Assembly: GCA_029972225.1 (NCBI GenBank) | Contig: CP124756.1 | Location: forward strand, 3,702,001-3,766,000 | Length of the DNA: 64,000 nt | Source: Candidatus Thiothrix putei | GTDB taxonomy: Bacteria > Pseudomonadota > Gammaproteobacteria > Thiotrichales > Thiotrichaceae | Reading direction: 5' to 3' | Shown here: piece by piece, positions 1 to 7,947 of the stretch | Position numbering within the stretch: position 1 is the first letter of the stretch | Layout: the number at the start of each line of letters is the position of its first letter | Program-made: the position numbers and the translations under genes | The notes under the pieces: generated by a model | The model's input: the letters and a program-made list of their open reading frames with translations, nothing else | Database searches by the model: none | Told to the model about the DNA's origin: nothing

Positions 1-841
1 TCAGTTGCTGGATTTCCGCTTGCCGACTGCGGATGGCGGCAGTGTGCCGTTGCGCGAATTGGTGGAGGAACAGAAAGGCGTGTCGTTGGGCAATATTCGC
101 CATTACAATTTCCGCCGCGCCATTACCTTGGAGGCGGATTTGGTGAAACGCCCGGATGAGCCGTTTTACGAATGCCGCTTGCAACCGATGTTCAGCGGGG
201 CAGCGCCGGATTATTCGCAATGTGCGTTGGATGCGGTGCAGGCGAATCAACTCTTGCTGGAGGGCTGGAAACCGTATCAGGCGCAATTCCCGAATATTGA
301 TTTGGATTTTGCGGGGCAACTCGATGATATTCAGGAGAGCATGGATGCGATTGGGATGTTGTTCCTGTTTGGCGTGGGTTTGATGTATTTGATTCTGGGG
401 ACGCAATTTGGCAGTTATTGGCAGCCATTGCTGATTTTGTCGACTGTGCCGATGGCGTTTACCGGCGTGGTGTATGGCTTACTGGTGACGCAAAATCCGT
501 TGAGTTTGTACACACTGTACGGCGTGGTGGCGTTGGCGGGGATTGCGGTGAATTCGGCGATTGTGTTGATTTCAGCGGCGAATGACCGGCGTGAATTGGG
601 GATGAGTGTGTTGCACGCCACGGTGTATGCGGCACGGCGGCGGGTGATTCCGGTGTTGATTACGTCATTGACCACGATGGCGGGTTTGTTTTCACTCGCC
701 ACCGGGTTGGGGGGTAAGTCGCTGATCTGGGGGCCAGTCGCGACGGCGATTGTGTGGGGGGTTGGGTTTTCAACCGTGCTGACCTTGTTCGCGATTCCGG
801 TGTTGTATCGGGTGTCGAGTCGGTCGACTCGTGTGGATTGA
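1..841 (+). CDS. RND-family efflux permease, C-terminal part (partial)
   Basis: The frame is open from the left edge to a TGA at 839-841, so only about the last 280 residues are present. The first part resembles the periplasmic docking and porter region. From about residue 110 there are several long hydrophobic segments, including a helix-loop rich in G, A and V and a late run of helices ending near residue 270. This matches the last membrane segments of AcrB/MexB-type hydrophobe/amphiphile exporters, which expel substrates across the envelope using proton motive force with an adaptor and a TolC-like channel. Partners must lie to the left of the window. Substrate cannot be inferred. Confidence 0.85.
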   Translation, partial: QLLDFRLPTADGGSVPLRELVEEQKGVSLGNIRHYNFRRAITLEADLVKRPDEPFYECRLQPMFSGAAPDYSQCALDAVQANQLLLEGWKPYQAQFPNIDLDFAGQLDDIQESMDAIGMLFLFGVGLMYLILGTQFGSYWQPLLILSTVPMAFTGVVYGLLVTQNPLSLYTLYGVVALAGIAVNSAIVLISAANDRRELGMSVLHATVYAARRRVIPVLITSLTTMAGLFSLATGLGGKSLIWGPVATAIVWGVGFSTVLTLFAIPVLYRVSSRSTRVD

Positions 842-978
842 TGTCGAGGGGCTGGCGATAGGTTTGGTTAAAATTAGTACGAATTTTTTGAAAAAAAAGC
901 TTGTCATGCCAACCGCTGTTTACATGTGATCTGTTATCATAAATAAGTTGATTCTATTGTTTTATCGCTTTTTTGAGA

Positions 979-1077
979 ATGGGGGGCTTCGTTATGGGAT
1001 TGATTCCATCCGGTGGTAGGCTGCTGACAGCACAGCACAGCACAGCACAGCATACTATTATAAACATTTATTACTAA
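979..1077 (+). other. Short leader reading frame that runs through the ACAGC repeat
   Basis: ATGs at 979 and 994 share a frame. The second has a G-rich stretch (981-986) seven bases upstream that could act as a ribosome binding site. The frame passes through the pentamer repeat and stops at TAA 1075-1077. Removing one repeat unit, or adding two, would join it in frame to the lipoprotein gene downstream and complete a signal peptide. I read it as the true 5' end of that gene in the out-of-frame phase. Non-coding leader remains possible. Confidence 0.45.
1027..1051 (+). repeat. Five tandem ACAGC units (likely phase-variation tract)
   Basis: Five perfect copies of the pentamer ACAGC, followed by a partial unit, lie between the upstream ATGs (979, 994) and the lipobox of the large surface lipoprotein. 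Because the unit is five bases, each gain or loss changes the reading frame. This is the arrangement of slipped-strand contingency loci such as Neisseria opa (a known mechanism). With five units the ATG frame ends early; with four or seven it would run into the lipoprotein. Confidence 0.8.
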
Positions 1078-1100
1078 TTCCGTTTTTACTGTTTATTTCC

Positions 1101-4100
1101 TTGTGGTTGTCAGCTTGTAACGTTGATGGTGATGCTAATGGATGGGATGCAAGCACTGCCAATCATGTACCTGTGGCACAAACTGCTAGTGTTGATGTTG
1201 CTACTGGCAGCACTGCTCAAATTACCCTTTTAGCGACAGATGCGGATGGCGATACGCTGACGTTCCGCATTGTGACTGAGCCAGCGCATGGTACGTTGCG
1301 GTTGGGGCAGGGCAATGTCTATATCTATACGCCGAATAGTGGTTATGAGGGCGATGATAGTTTTACGTTTGTGGCGAATGATGGGAAGGTGGATTCGGCT
1401 GCGGCGAAGGTGGGGGTGAGGGTTTATACCTCCAGTGGTGGGAGCAGCGGTGGTGGTATTCCAGTCAATCAAGCTCCTATGGTGAGGGCTGAGGTAGCTC
1501 CGGGGGCAAAGGAGGTATTAGATACCGTATTGTCTGCTTCCTCAACGACTGTTGATAGTGCAACAAATGGAGGGGTAGTTCTGACAGGGAACAGTACAAA
1601 CCTGCAAGGTTTTGTACAAGGCGATGTTGTGTTCCTACCGAGTAAATCTAGCAAAGGGCTTCCCGTTCCATTTGTTGGCAAAGTGGCAACTGTTGTTACT
1701 AGTGGGGGGCAAACTGTCCTGACATTACGTCCTGCAAATGTTGAGGATGCTTATTCTGCCTTGGAGTGGAATTTTGATACTGCGAAAACAGGTGCGGCAG
1801 TTGTGGGTACTATTGCGCCCAAAAATGCAAAGGTCAGTTTTGCGAGTCGCCCCATATTGGCTGGAAGACCATCAATTACCAATGGGCTCAGTGTAGAAGC
1901 GAATCAAGAGGGAGCTACCGTTAATGGTTCAATTAACTTTGAAAATGAATTTATCGATAAAGATGGAAAGAAAATCACCTTGTTTGCGGAAGTGGACTTA
2001 AGCAATGTGACAGTAAGTAGCAAGGGAAGTTTTAATGTGAGAAATATTGCTTCATCTGCTGGGTGGCTGGAACTGGCGGCAGTAATTAAGGGGGATGCAA
2101 ATGGTAAAGTGGGGTTGCGTTCTCCAGATGGAATGGCAGGATCACCAACATGGAGGTGGAGTGACTTATTTGATAAAGAAAAGGATATATGGAATGGTTT
2201 GGAATGGGCGGGAGATGATAAGTTCAGTCTGGAAGGTTTAGAGGGAGATGATAAAAGTGGGATGATTCCTATCGGTGGGGTTGTAATAAGACCATGTCTA
2301 ACGGGCGTGTGTCCTCTCACTTTTTCTGGCAACTTAGTTAACCTGAAATATTTTTCAATGGCTCCAACAGTAGTGTTGTGGCTGTATGCAGATATGCACG
2401 GTGAAATTAAAGTCAGCGGTGAGGCTGGATTTAGGGTGCGGGGATATCATTTTGAGCAAGGTTTTGAATTTAAGGTTGTAGGAACAAATTTTGATGGCAG
2501 ACAGATTGATGTGGCAACTCCATCGACTGTTGAGCTGTATGCTAATGCTAAGGCGGAACTGACTCAAAAGTTAGGTCCTTCTCTAGCGGCTGATATTTTG
2601 GTTGGTGGTATACGTCCATTGGCTATTAAGACTTTTATTGGAGCAAAGTTGGAAGGTAGTTTGGAGGGTGATACCATCTATGCGATACGTCCTAATAACG
2701 GTTGGTCAGGATTTTTTTGTTATAACAGTAAAGTGTGGGCTGGTGTCCAGCTTGATGTTAATGCTCGAGTTAAAGCTGAAATACCTATTTTTAAAAAAAT
2801 TAAAATAGATGGTATTGTGGAGAGAAGTGCTTCTGTAGAAATAGCTAAGTTTGTTGATAAAGACCTTGGTAGCGATTGTTTTGTTAGTGGTTCTATTGCA
2901 TTAAATGCTGTGTTTCAGGGGGATGATCCAGTTAACAATGATAATGCATTGATTAATGTAAATTTCTCCGAAGCTTATGAAAATGCCAATATTCGTCTGC
3001 TTACAGATGAGTGGGTAATTGTTGCTGAATGTGATGATTGCACTCCATTGAATTTTGAAATTCCCTCTTACCGCGCAGGAATTGATACGATCAGTTTGCC
3101 TGTAGGGCATGACTACACCTTAACTTTACAGGCAAAGAATGACAATGGAGGTATTATTAAGCAAGCTAGTATTGGTTTAAGTATAGACAATAAATTAGTT
3201 GCCCCCGCTGTCACCGCCACCCCCAGCGACAAACAAGTAACTCTTAGTTGGGGAGCTATTCAAGGCGCAACGGGCGGTTACGCTTACTGCTACTCCAAAG
3301 TGAGTGCTGATTGTACAACTTACAATTCAGCAACATGGAAAAAAGTTGAAAGTGGAACGAGCGTAGTGATCTCTGAATTGGATAATGGCACGCCTTACCA
3401 TTTCCGAGTGGTTGCAAAAGATAGCAATGGAGTCGTCAGCCCAGTTAGCGATGAAGAGGATGCGACGCCAGCAAAGGAAAGCATCAACGACTTTACTAAC
3501 CTCGACCCTGAAGTTGAAGGCAGCAATTTAAATGTTGGCATTGACACCAAAGGCGGCACTCTTAAACTCTCTTTCAAAGATGATGGTACGACCAACCAGA
3601 CCTTCCCCTACATTTGGATAGCCAACTCAGGCGAAGGCACTATCTCCAAGCTAGATGTGAAAACAGGTCAGGAGCTAGGTCGTTATCGGACTGGCCCTGG
3701 CAATGGCAATCCATCCCGTACCACTGTTGACCAAGACGGTAACGTATGGGTCGGTAATCGGAACAACAATACGATTACTAAAGTTGGCCTTAAAGAGTTT
3801 GGTCAGTGTATCGACCGCAATGGTAACGGTGATATTGATACTTCGACAGGTAGCACTGATGTCAAACCTTGGGACGGCTACTTTGGTGATGGTCAGGGTA
3901 TTGCCAATGCACAGGATGAATGTGTGTTACAGCACGTAACCCTTTCAGCCCCTGGCGTTTCCACACCTTCAGATATTCGCATGGTGGCAATTGACAAAGA
4001 CAATAACGTCTTTACAGGTGGTCACTATGTAAAATCCATTTACAAAGTCAACGGTAAAACAGGCGAAATTATTGGCGCAACCAATACGCAGGGAAGTTTC

Positions 4101-4988
4101 TACGGTGGATTTGTTGATAAGGATGGTAATCTGTGGGCAACGCACCGGAGCGATGGTTATGGTGTGATTATTAAAGTTAGTAATGATTTGCAGAGTCAAA
4201 ACATCTATAACGTAGGTCTTAATGCCTACGGCATGGCACTCAATAAACACGGTGAAATATGGGTATCTGACGCTGGGTCGCCCAACTTCTCAAGTTTCAA
4301 TGTCACTGATCCAGCCGGTACACTCAAACTTCATCAGCAAGTTGGGCGAGGCTGGCAACCTTGTTATGCTCAAGGTGTGGCGATTGATGATAATGATGAC
4401 ATTTTTATTGCTGGGTGTCGTGACTCCTATGACTCTGTGGTTGGGCACTATAAACGTGTTATGGCGGAATCAGGCGTTACTGTTCAGCACGTAGCCAACT
4501 ATCCTGTAGGGCAAGGGCCAACGGGTGTTGCTGTTGACGGTAATGGTCACATTTGGTCAGCTAATGAATATGGCAATTCGGCTTCTAAAATAACATTAGC
4601 TACCGCCACTGCTTCTTATAATGTTGAAACATTCCCCGTCGGTTATCGACCTTACAATTACAGCGACATGACTGGTCGGGTCGTCCGCACCATTACCAGC
4701 CGTCAAGGTACATGGGAAGCCACGTTTGACAGTAAAGCCGATAAGTATGCTTGGAAACAAATCCGCTGGAAACTGTTAGGGAATGCACTACCAGCAGGTA
4801 CATCAGTGACGGTATATGCAAAAACTGCCAATAATACCATTGATCTAAATGCCAAAGAGTACGTGGAAGTTCAAAACGGCGTGGATGCACCCAACCTTCT
4901 ACCGGGGCGTTACCTCAAACTCAAGGTCAAGCTGACATCTGATGATCTCACTTCAACACCGGAGGTGATAGAACTCCAGCTCTATTGA
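1101..4988 (+). CDS. Very large surface lipoprotein with Ig/cadherin-like, FN3 and beta-propeller regions
   Basis: About 1300 residues. The coordinates start at a TTG that is probably not the real start. The same frame is open back to a stop at 1017-1019 and there encodes a basic-hydrophobic stretch ending in a lipobox (LSAC, Cys from codon 1116), but contains no ATG. The natural ATGs (979, 994) are out of frame by the ACAGC repeat. Residues about 20-110 look like a cadherin-type/VCBS-like domain, about 700-790 is a fibronectin type III domain, and about 830-1190 has NHL/SMP-30-like beta-propeller blades (repeated DGNxW and NxxxxSK-type motifs). The middle is unrecognised. Probably an outer-membrane-anchored adhesin or polysaccharide-binding protein. 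Followed directly by a strong terminator. Its A+T is higher than the flanking genes, which fits acquisition. Confidence 0.75.
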   Translation: MWLSACNVDGDANGWDASTANHVPVAQTASVDVATGSTAQITLLATDADGDTLTFRIVTEPAHGTLRLGQGNVYIYTPNSGYEGDDSFTFVANDGKVDSAAAKVGVRVYTSSGGSSGGGIPVNQAPMVRAEVAPGAKEVLDTVLSASSTTVDSATNGGVVLTGNSTNLQGFVQGDVVFLPSKSSKGLPVPFVGKVATVVTSGGQTVLTLRPANVEDAYSALEWNFDTAKTGAAVVGTIAPKNAKVSFASRPILAGRPSITNGLSVEANQEGATVNGSINFENEFIDKDGKKITLFAEVDLSNVTVSSKGSFNVRNIASSAGWLELAAVIKGDANGKVGLRSPDGMAGSPTWRWSDLFDKEKDIWNGLEWAGDDKFSLEGLEGDDKSGMIPIGGVVIRPCLTGVCPLTFSGNLVNLKYFSMAPTVVLWLYADMHGEIKVSGEAGFRVRGYHFEQGFEFKVVGTNFDGRQIDVATPSTVELYANAKAELTQKLGPSLAADILVGGIRPLAIKTFIGAKLEGSLEGDTIYAIRPNNGWSGFFCYNSKVWAGVQLDVNARVKAEIPIFKKIKIDGIVERSASVEIAKFVDKDLGSDCFVSGSIALNAVFQGDDPVNNDNALINVNFSEAYENANIRLLTDEWVIVAECDDCTPLNFEIPSYRAGIDTISLPVGHDYTLTLQAKNDNGGIIKQASIGLSIDNKLVAPAVTATPSDKQVTLSWGAIQGATGGYAYCYSKVSADCTTYNSATWKKVESGTSVVISELDNGTPYHFRVVAKDSNGVVSPVSDEEDATPAKESINDFTNLDPEVEGSNLNVGIDTKGGTLKLSFKDDGTTNQTFPYIWIANSGEGTISKLDVKTGQELGRYRTGPGNGNPSRTTVDQDGNVWVGNRNNNTITKVGLKEFGQCIDRNGNGDIDTSTGSTDVKPWDGYFGDGQGIANAQDECVLQHVTLSAPGVSTPSDIRMVAIDKDNNVFTGGHYVKSIYKVNGKTGEIIGATNTQGSFYGGFVDKDGNLWATHRSDGYGVIIKVSNDLQSQNIYNVGLNAYGMALNKHGEIWVSDAGSPNFSSFNVTDPAGTLKLHQQVGRGWQPCYAQGVAIDDNDDIFIAGCRDSYDSVVGHYKRVMAESGVTVQHVANYPVGQGPTGVAVDGNGHIWSANEYGNSASKITLATATASYNVETFPVGYRPYNYSDMTGRVVRTITSRQGTWEATFDSKADKYAWKQIRWKLLGNALPAGTSVTVYAKTANNTIDLNAKEYVEVQNGVDAPNLLPGRYLKLKVKLTSDDLTSTPEVIELQLY

Positions 4989-5009
4989 TTTGCTTCAAAT
5001 AGCGACCTA

Positions 5010-5042
5010 AAGGAAAAGCCGGACGTGTTCCGGCTTTTCCTT
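5010..5042 (+). terminator. Rho-independent terminator of the large lipoprotein gene
   Basis: A perfect 14-bp stem (5010-5023 with 5029-5042) and a five-base loop begin 21 bases after the stop codon. The core hairpin is the same one found in three further copies at 6170, 7500 and 8156, so this is also a member of the repeat family that separates the TA modules. Confidence 0.85.
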
Positions 5043-5133
5043 GGATAAGCTCGGATACCCTCTTGTCAGTCAAGGTGGAATGTTGTAGCCTGAAAACATT
5101 CCGCTCAGGGAATATTTTAATGATTGAGGCACT

Positions 5134-5499
5134 ATGACGTGGCAAGTTGAATACACCGATGAGTTTGGTGAATGGTGGGATAGTCTTGCACAAGCAGAGC
5201 AAGTTTCCGTCAAAGCGTCGGTTGATTTGCTAGAGATGTTTGGTGCTGGACTGCCATTCCCTCATAGCAGTGGTATCAACGGTTCAAAACATTCCCACAT
5301 GCGCGAATTGCGGACACAACACGGTGGTCATCCGTTGCGGACATTGTATGCATTTGACCCTCGCCGCTGCGCCATTCTGCTGATTGGTGGTGATAAAACA
5401 GGTGATAAGCGTTGGTATGACGTGCATGTGCCGATAGCCGACCGTTTGTATGATGAACATTTAGATGAGTTACGGAAGGAAGGTTTACTCAATGGCTAA
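5134..5499 (+). CDS. higB: HigB/RelE-type mRNA interferase toxin (Gp49-like family)
   Basis: 121 residues, the usual length of the phage-derived Gp49-like/HigB family, which cleaves mRNA on the ribosome and is silenced by a helix-turn-helix antitoxin. The sequence has the family's central MRELR-type strand and the region ending in ILLIGGDKTGD before the C-terminal helix. The stop (5497-5499) overlaps the ATG of the next gene (5492) by eight bases, so toxin and antitoxin are translationally coupled in the toxin-first order typical of higBA. It appears intact, unlike most TA toxins that follow. Confidence 0.85.
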   Translation: MTWQVEYTDEFGEWWDSLAQAEQVSVKASVDLLEMFGAGLPFPHSSGINGSKHSHMRELRTQHGGHPLRTLYAFDPRRCAILLIGGDKTGDKRWYDVHVPIADRLYDEHLDELRKEGLLNG

Positions 5500-5815
5500 G
5501 AAATTTTCTGAATTAGCAGCCAAAATGCCCCCTGAAGCACTCGCTCAGGCAGAGGTTAAGCTGCAAACCCTACTGGCAGCCATGCCGCTACACGAATTGC
5601 GCCGCGCCCGTGGCTTGTCGCAAAAAGCGCTGGCAGACATCCTCCAGGTGCAGCAACCCGCTATCGCCAAACTGGAACGACGCACGGATATGTACATCTC
5701 AACCTTGCGCAGCCACATTGAGGCAATGGGTGGGCAGCTCGACATTGTGGCACGTTTTCCTGATGGCTCAGTCAACATCAACAATTTTGCAGACGTGGAT
5801 ATGCAGCAAGCATAG
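5492..5815 (+). CDS. higA: HigA-type XRE-family antitoxin
   Basis: I chose the ATG at 5492, inside the toxin stop region, giving about 107 residues. Residues about 35-85 form an HTH domain (RRARGLSQKALADILQV, then QQPAIAKLERR). The tail contains IVARFPDG, typical of antitoxins paired with Gp49-like toxins. It should bind and neutralise the upstream toxin and repress their shared promoter. A decayed duplicate of its C-terminal coding sequence can be recognised at 6804-6832. Confidence 0.85.
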   Translation: MAKKFSELAAKMPPEALAQAEVKLQTLLAAMPLHELRRARGLSQKALADILQVQQPAIAKLERRTDMYISTLRSHIEAMGGQLDIVARFPDGSVNINNFADVDMQQA

Positions 5816-5829
5816 CCCCTAGAAGATTT

Positions 5830-6126
5830 ATGCAAACCAATTCAGATGATATGTACGACAAATTCAAAGATTACGACTTCGCTGATGCCAAACCTGTAGA
5901 AAAAATACCTGCTTTGGCGAAATTACAAGCGGAGTCTGGTGGCAAAAGCCGTATTACCATGCGTGTTGACAACAGCATCTTGGCAGCCTTCAAAGCGCGT
6001 GCAGCCCTAACGGGTGGCAGCTACCAAAACATGATGAACGAAGCGTTGAAGCAGTTTATCCAAGGGCAAGGGTTGGAAGATGTCGTCAGGCAAACGATCC
6101 AACAGGAATTGCGCTCACACGGGTAG
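5830..6126 (+). CDS. BrnA-like ribbon-helix-helix antitoxin without its own toxin
   Basis: 98 residues. An N-terminal FKDYDFADAKPV segment leads into a ribbon-helix-helix core (SRITMRVDNSILAAFKARA) and a helical tail. This is the layout of BrnA antitoxins, which bind the RelE-like toxin BrnT and autorepress. It lies 14 bases after higA, so it may be transcribed with higBA, and no BrnT toxin lies immediately upstream. It could be an orphan antitoxin, a third component of the higBA unit, or a partner for the broken brnT downstream. It is followed by a terminator-bearing repeat. Confidence 0.7.
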   Translation: MQTNSDDMYDKFKDYDFADAKPVEKIPALAKLQAESGGKSRITMRVDNSILAAFKARAALTGGSYQNMMNEALKQFIQGQGLEDVVRQTIQQELRSHG

Positions 6127-6127
6127 G

Positions 6128-6200
6128 GTAAGTTGATCGTGCCAGTAGGTGGCTGCTTGCCCTGAGACGAAAAAGCCGGACGTGTTCCGGCTTTTTCTTT
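6128..6200 (+). repeat. Intergenic repeat with terminator, copy 2
   Basis: About 73 bases beginning just after the BrnA-like stop. The left part (GTAAG, then a TCGTGCCAGTAGG stretch) matches the copies at 7449 and 8113. The right part is an 11-bp stem (6170-6180 with 6186-6196) and a T-run, acting as a terminator. The same hairpin ends the lipoprotein gene at 5010. Confidence 0.75.
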
Positions 6201-6249
6201 GCTGTGTTGGAGTGTTCCAGTATCTGCATATTGTATGTATAGTTAGAGC

Positions 6250-6509
6250 ATGAGAATCGAATACGACCCACGCAAAGCCTGAAAAAGCACAAAGTCAGTT
6301 TTGAGGAGGCTGTTGAAAGCCTGCATGACCCATTGGCACGGGTAATCTCCGACCCCGATTGCGAAGGAGAAGAGCGTTATATCCTGATCGGAATGAGTAA
6401 CAGCCGCCGGATTTTGTTGGTGATCTATGCGTATCGTGACGAAGATGATGTGATCAGAATTATTTCAGCGCGGAAAGCAACCGCACGCGAGGCGACACTA
6501 TATGCGTAA
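6250..6509 (+). pseudogene. brnT: BrnT toxin gene broken by a small deletion and frameshift
   Basis: From the ATG at 6250 the first ten codons read MRIEYDPRKA, the usual BrnT start, then hit TGA at 6280. A second frame, entered at 6279, gives LKKHKVSFEEAVES and continues through RIISARKATAREATLYA to a stop at 6507-6509, the normal BrnT body and end. A few codons (typically xSN before LKKH) plus one base are missing. The stop overlaps the ATG of the intact brnA (6502). BrnT is a RelE-fold ribonuclease toxin; this copy should be non-functional unless recoded. Confidence 0.85.
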
Positions 6510-6777
6510 CGAATACGACTTCAGCCAATCTAAACCCGCCAGCGAAGTTCCCCACTTAGCAAAGTTACAAGCACAAGGCGGCAAAACCCGCATCACCATG
6601 TACGTGGATGATGATGTGCTGGCAGCTTTCCGTACACAGGCTGAGGAGCAAGGCATTGGCTATCAGACTGCTATCAATCAGGTATTGCGTGATTACTTGC
6701 ACCAAGGCGAATCGGTATTGGAAAGACTGCTACGCAAAATCATCCGTGAAGAGATGCAAATACGGAGTGAAGTCTGA
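6502..6777 (+). CDS. brnA: BrnA antitoxin
   Basis: 91 residues: N-terminal toxin-contacting stretch (NEYDFSQSKPASEVPHL), ribbon-helix-helix core (TRITMYVDDDVLAAFRTQA) and a helical tail. It begins eight bases inside the end of the broken brnT gene, the normal brnTA arrangement. The antitoxin is intact although its toxin is not, as expected when toxin loss is tolerated but antitoxin loss is not. It resembles the BrnA-like protein at 5830, so cross-protection or duplication is possible. Confidence 0.85.
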   Translation: MRNEYDFSQSKPASEVPHLAKLQAQGGKTRITMYVDDDVLAAFRTQAEEQGIGYQTAINQVLRDYLHQGESVLERLLRKIIREEMQIRSEV

Positions 6778-6786
6778 TGCCGCTCG

Positions 6787-6832
6787 TTGGTGCTGGACTG
6801 CCATTTTGTGGCACATTTTCTTGATGACAGTT
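6787..6832 (+). pseudogene. Remnant fusing pieces of a second higBA copy
   Basis: Bases 6787-6805 are identical to 19 bases inside higB (5240-5258). The adjoining 6804-6832 closely resembles the end of higA (5744-5772), with a few substitutions. This is what an internal deletion of a duplicated higBA module would leave. The reading frames are broken. It sits exactly where the 5' end of the following PIN toxin gene should be. Confidence 0.6.
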
Positions 6833-6860
6833 CGTTGATCAGGCTAACCCACGTATTCAT

Positions 6861-7229
6861 TTGGAAGCCGAGGCGGTGAAAACGATCCTTTCCTTGTGCG
6901 AGGACGGCAGTTGGACGTTGGTGAGTAGCGATGTACTGCCGTTTGAAATCAACAATGCCCCAGAGGTTCAGCGCAGTAACATCCTGCAATTGATGGCACA
7001 ACTCGCCAGTGAAACCATCTCACTAACCGAAGTAGTCAAGCAACAGGCAAGCCACTACCAAGCCGCTGGTATACAAGCGTTTGACGCTTTCCACTTGGCA
7101 AGCGCAGAGGGGAAAGTGGATATTTTTCTAACTACCGATGACCGATTTTTGAAAAAAGCACAACAAATCCCCGGTTTACAGGTCAAAGTGCTGAACCCCC
7201 TGCAATGGCTAGAAGAGGTTTTACCATGA
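6861..7229 (+). pseudogene. PIN-domain toxin lacking its N-terminus
   Basis: The open frame begins at a TTG inside the PIN fold. Codons back to 6831 still read like a PIN N-terminal loop (FVDQANPRIHLEAEAV), but an in-frame stop at 6825 and loss of the first strand remove the first catalytic aspartate. The rest is well preserved: IQAFDAFHLASAEG near residues 68-82 and FLTTDDRFLKKA near 90-100 carry later acidic residues. PIN proteins are Mg-dependent ribonucleases. Without the first strand this one should be inactive. It overlaps the next gene by four bases. Confidence 0.7.
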
Positions 7230-7429
7230 GTGGCGCAAGAAGTTACCAAACAGAACACGAAATCCAGCTTCAGGCATTGCAAGCGTTACGCAACAGCCTA
7301 GGCGTGGTTGGTCTAATTCGTTTCATGCAGCAATACGATAAAGGCTACGGCAATTACACCGTTGACCGTCAGGCATGGCAGCAAAGCTATACGGTCGATA
7401 GTTTATTTGCAGCGATGAAGGCAGTATAG
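7226..7429 (+). CDS. Small protein next to PIN toxin, possible antitoxin
   Basis: 67 residues from the ATG at 7226, which overlaps the PIN stop as ATGA. Mostly helical, with a charged N-terminus (SGARSYQTEHEIQLQ) and a conserved-looking RQAWQQSYTVDSLFAAM end. I recall small proteins of this type beside PIN or BrnT-like toxins, but cannot name the family. Position and size suggest the antitoxin of the preceding PIN gene. A terminator repeat follows 20 bases later. Confidence 0.6.
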   Translation: MSGARSYQTEHEIQLQALQALRNSLGVVGLIRFMQQYDKGYGNYTVDRQAWQQSYTVDSLFAAMKAV

Positions 7430-7448
7430 CGGTTTCCGCATGAACTGT

Positions 7449-7526
7449 CGGTAAGCTGGTCGTGCCAGTAGGCACTGTGACCATTTGATGGAAAGGGAGA
7501 AGCCGGATGTGTTCCGGCTTTTTCTT
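7449..7526 (+). repeat. Intergenic repeat with terminator, copy 3
   Basis: It begins with GTAAGCTGGTCGTGCCAGTA, closely matching copy 2, then diverges, and ends in the AAGCCGGA hairpin (7500-7507 with 7513-7520) and T-run. It follows the PIN/small-protein pair at the same relative position as the other copies follow their TA modules. Confidence 0.7.
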
Positions 7527-7582
7527 GGATGAAACAGTTGTGGGGCCCACCAAAAGTTCACTTGTAGGTCAACATTGCATCC

Positions 7583-7763
7583 ATGAGAGAAATCCACTTT
7601 TACAAAACGCCATCCGGTGAATCCCCGATAGAGGAATTCTTGGACAGCCTTACCAGCAAGCAAGCCCAAAAAGTCACTTCAAAAGAAAACGCAGAAAACA
7701 CCCAACGCTGAAATTGTCTTGGCAGAGGAGCGTAAACAAGACTATTTGGAGAAAAAAGCATGA
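7583..7763 (+). pseudogene. HigB/Gp49-like toxin gene with internal deletion
   Basis: The start reads MREIHFYKTPSGESPIEEFL and continues to KQAQKV, the normal N-terminus of a second Gp49-like toxin subfamily. At about 7678 the sequence jumps, in another frame, to QKKTQKTPNAEIVLAEERK and ends with a TGA at 7761-7763, the normal C-terminus. The central region, including the active-site strands, is missing (roughly half of the gene by family length). The antitoxin ATG (7760) still overlaps the stop. Confidence 0.8.
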
Positions 7764-7947
7764 GCGACTTAAAAAAGTACATCAGCAAACACCAACAACG
7801 CGATGCTACATTCGCAGACAATTTTGACAATGGCTATCAGTCCTTCAAAATAGGCGTTCTGCTACGGCAAGCGAGAGAAGCCGCAGGTATTACCCAAGAA
7901 ACTATTGCGGAACGCCTTCTGTGTGATTTCAAAGGGAAACCAACACG
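7760..7947 (+). pseudogene. XRE-family antitoxin, truncated and fused to unrelated sequence
   Basis: The ATG at 7760 overlaps the broken toxin stop. Residues 1-55 are normal for this antitoxin family, including IGVLLRQAREAAGITQETIA, the first half of the HTH. The recognition helix and C-terminus are gone. After about 7920 the frame runs into sequence belonging to another gene and ends at 8026 with a low-complexity Lys-rich tail that has no family support. DNA binding should be lost. Confidence 0.75.
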
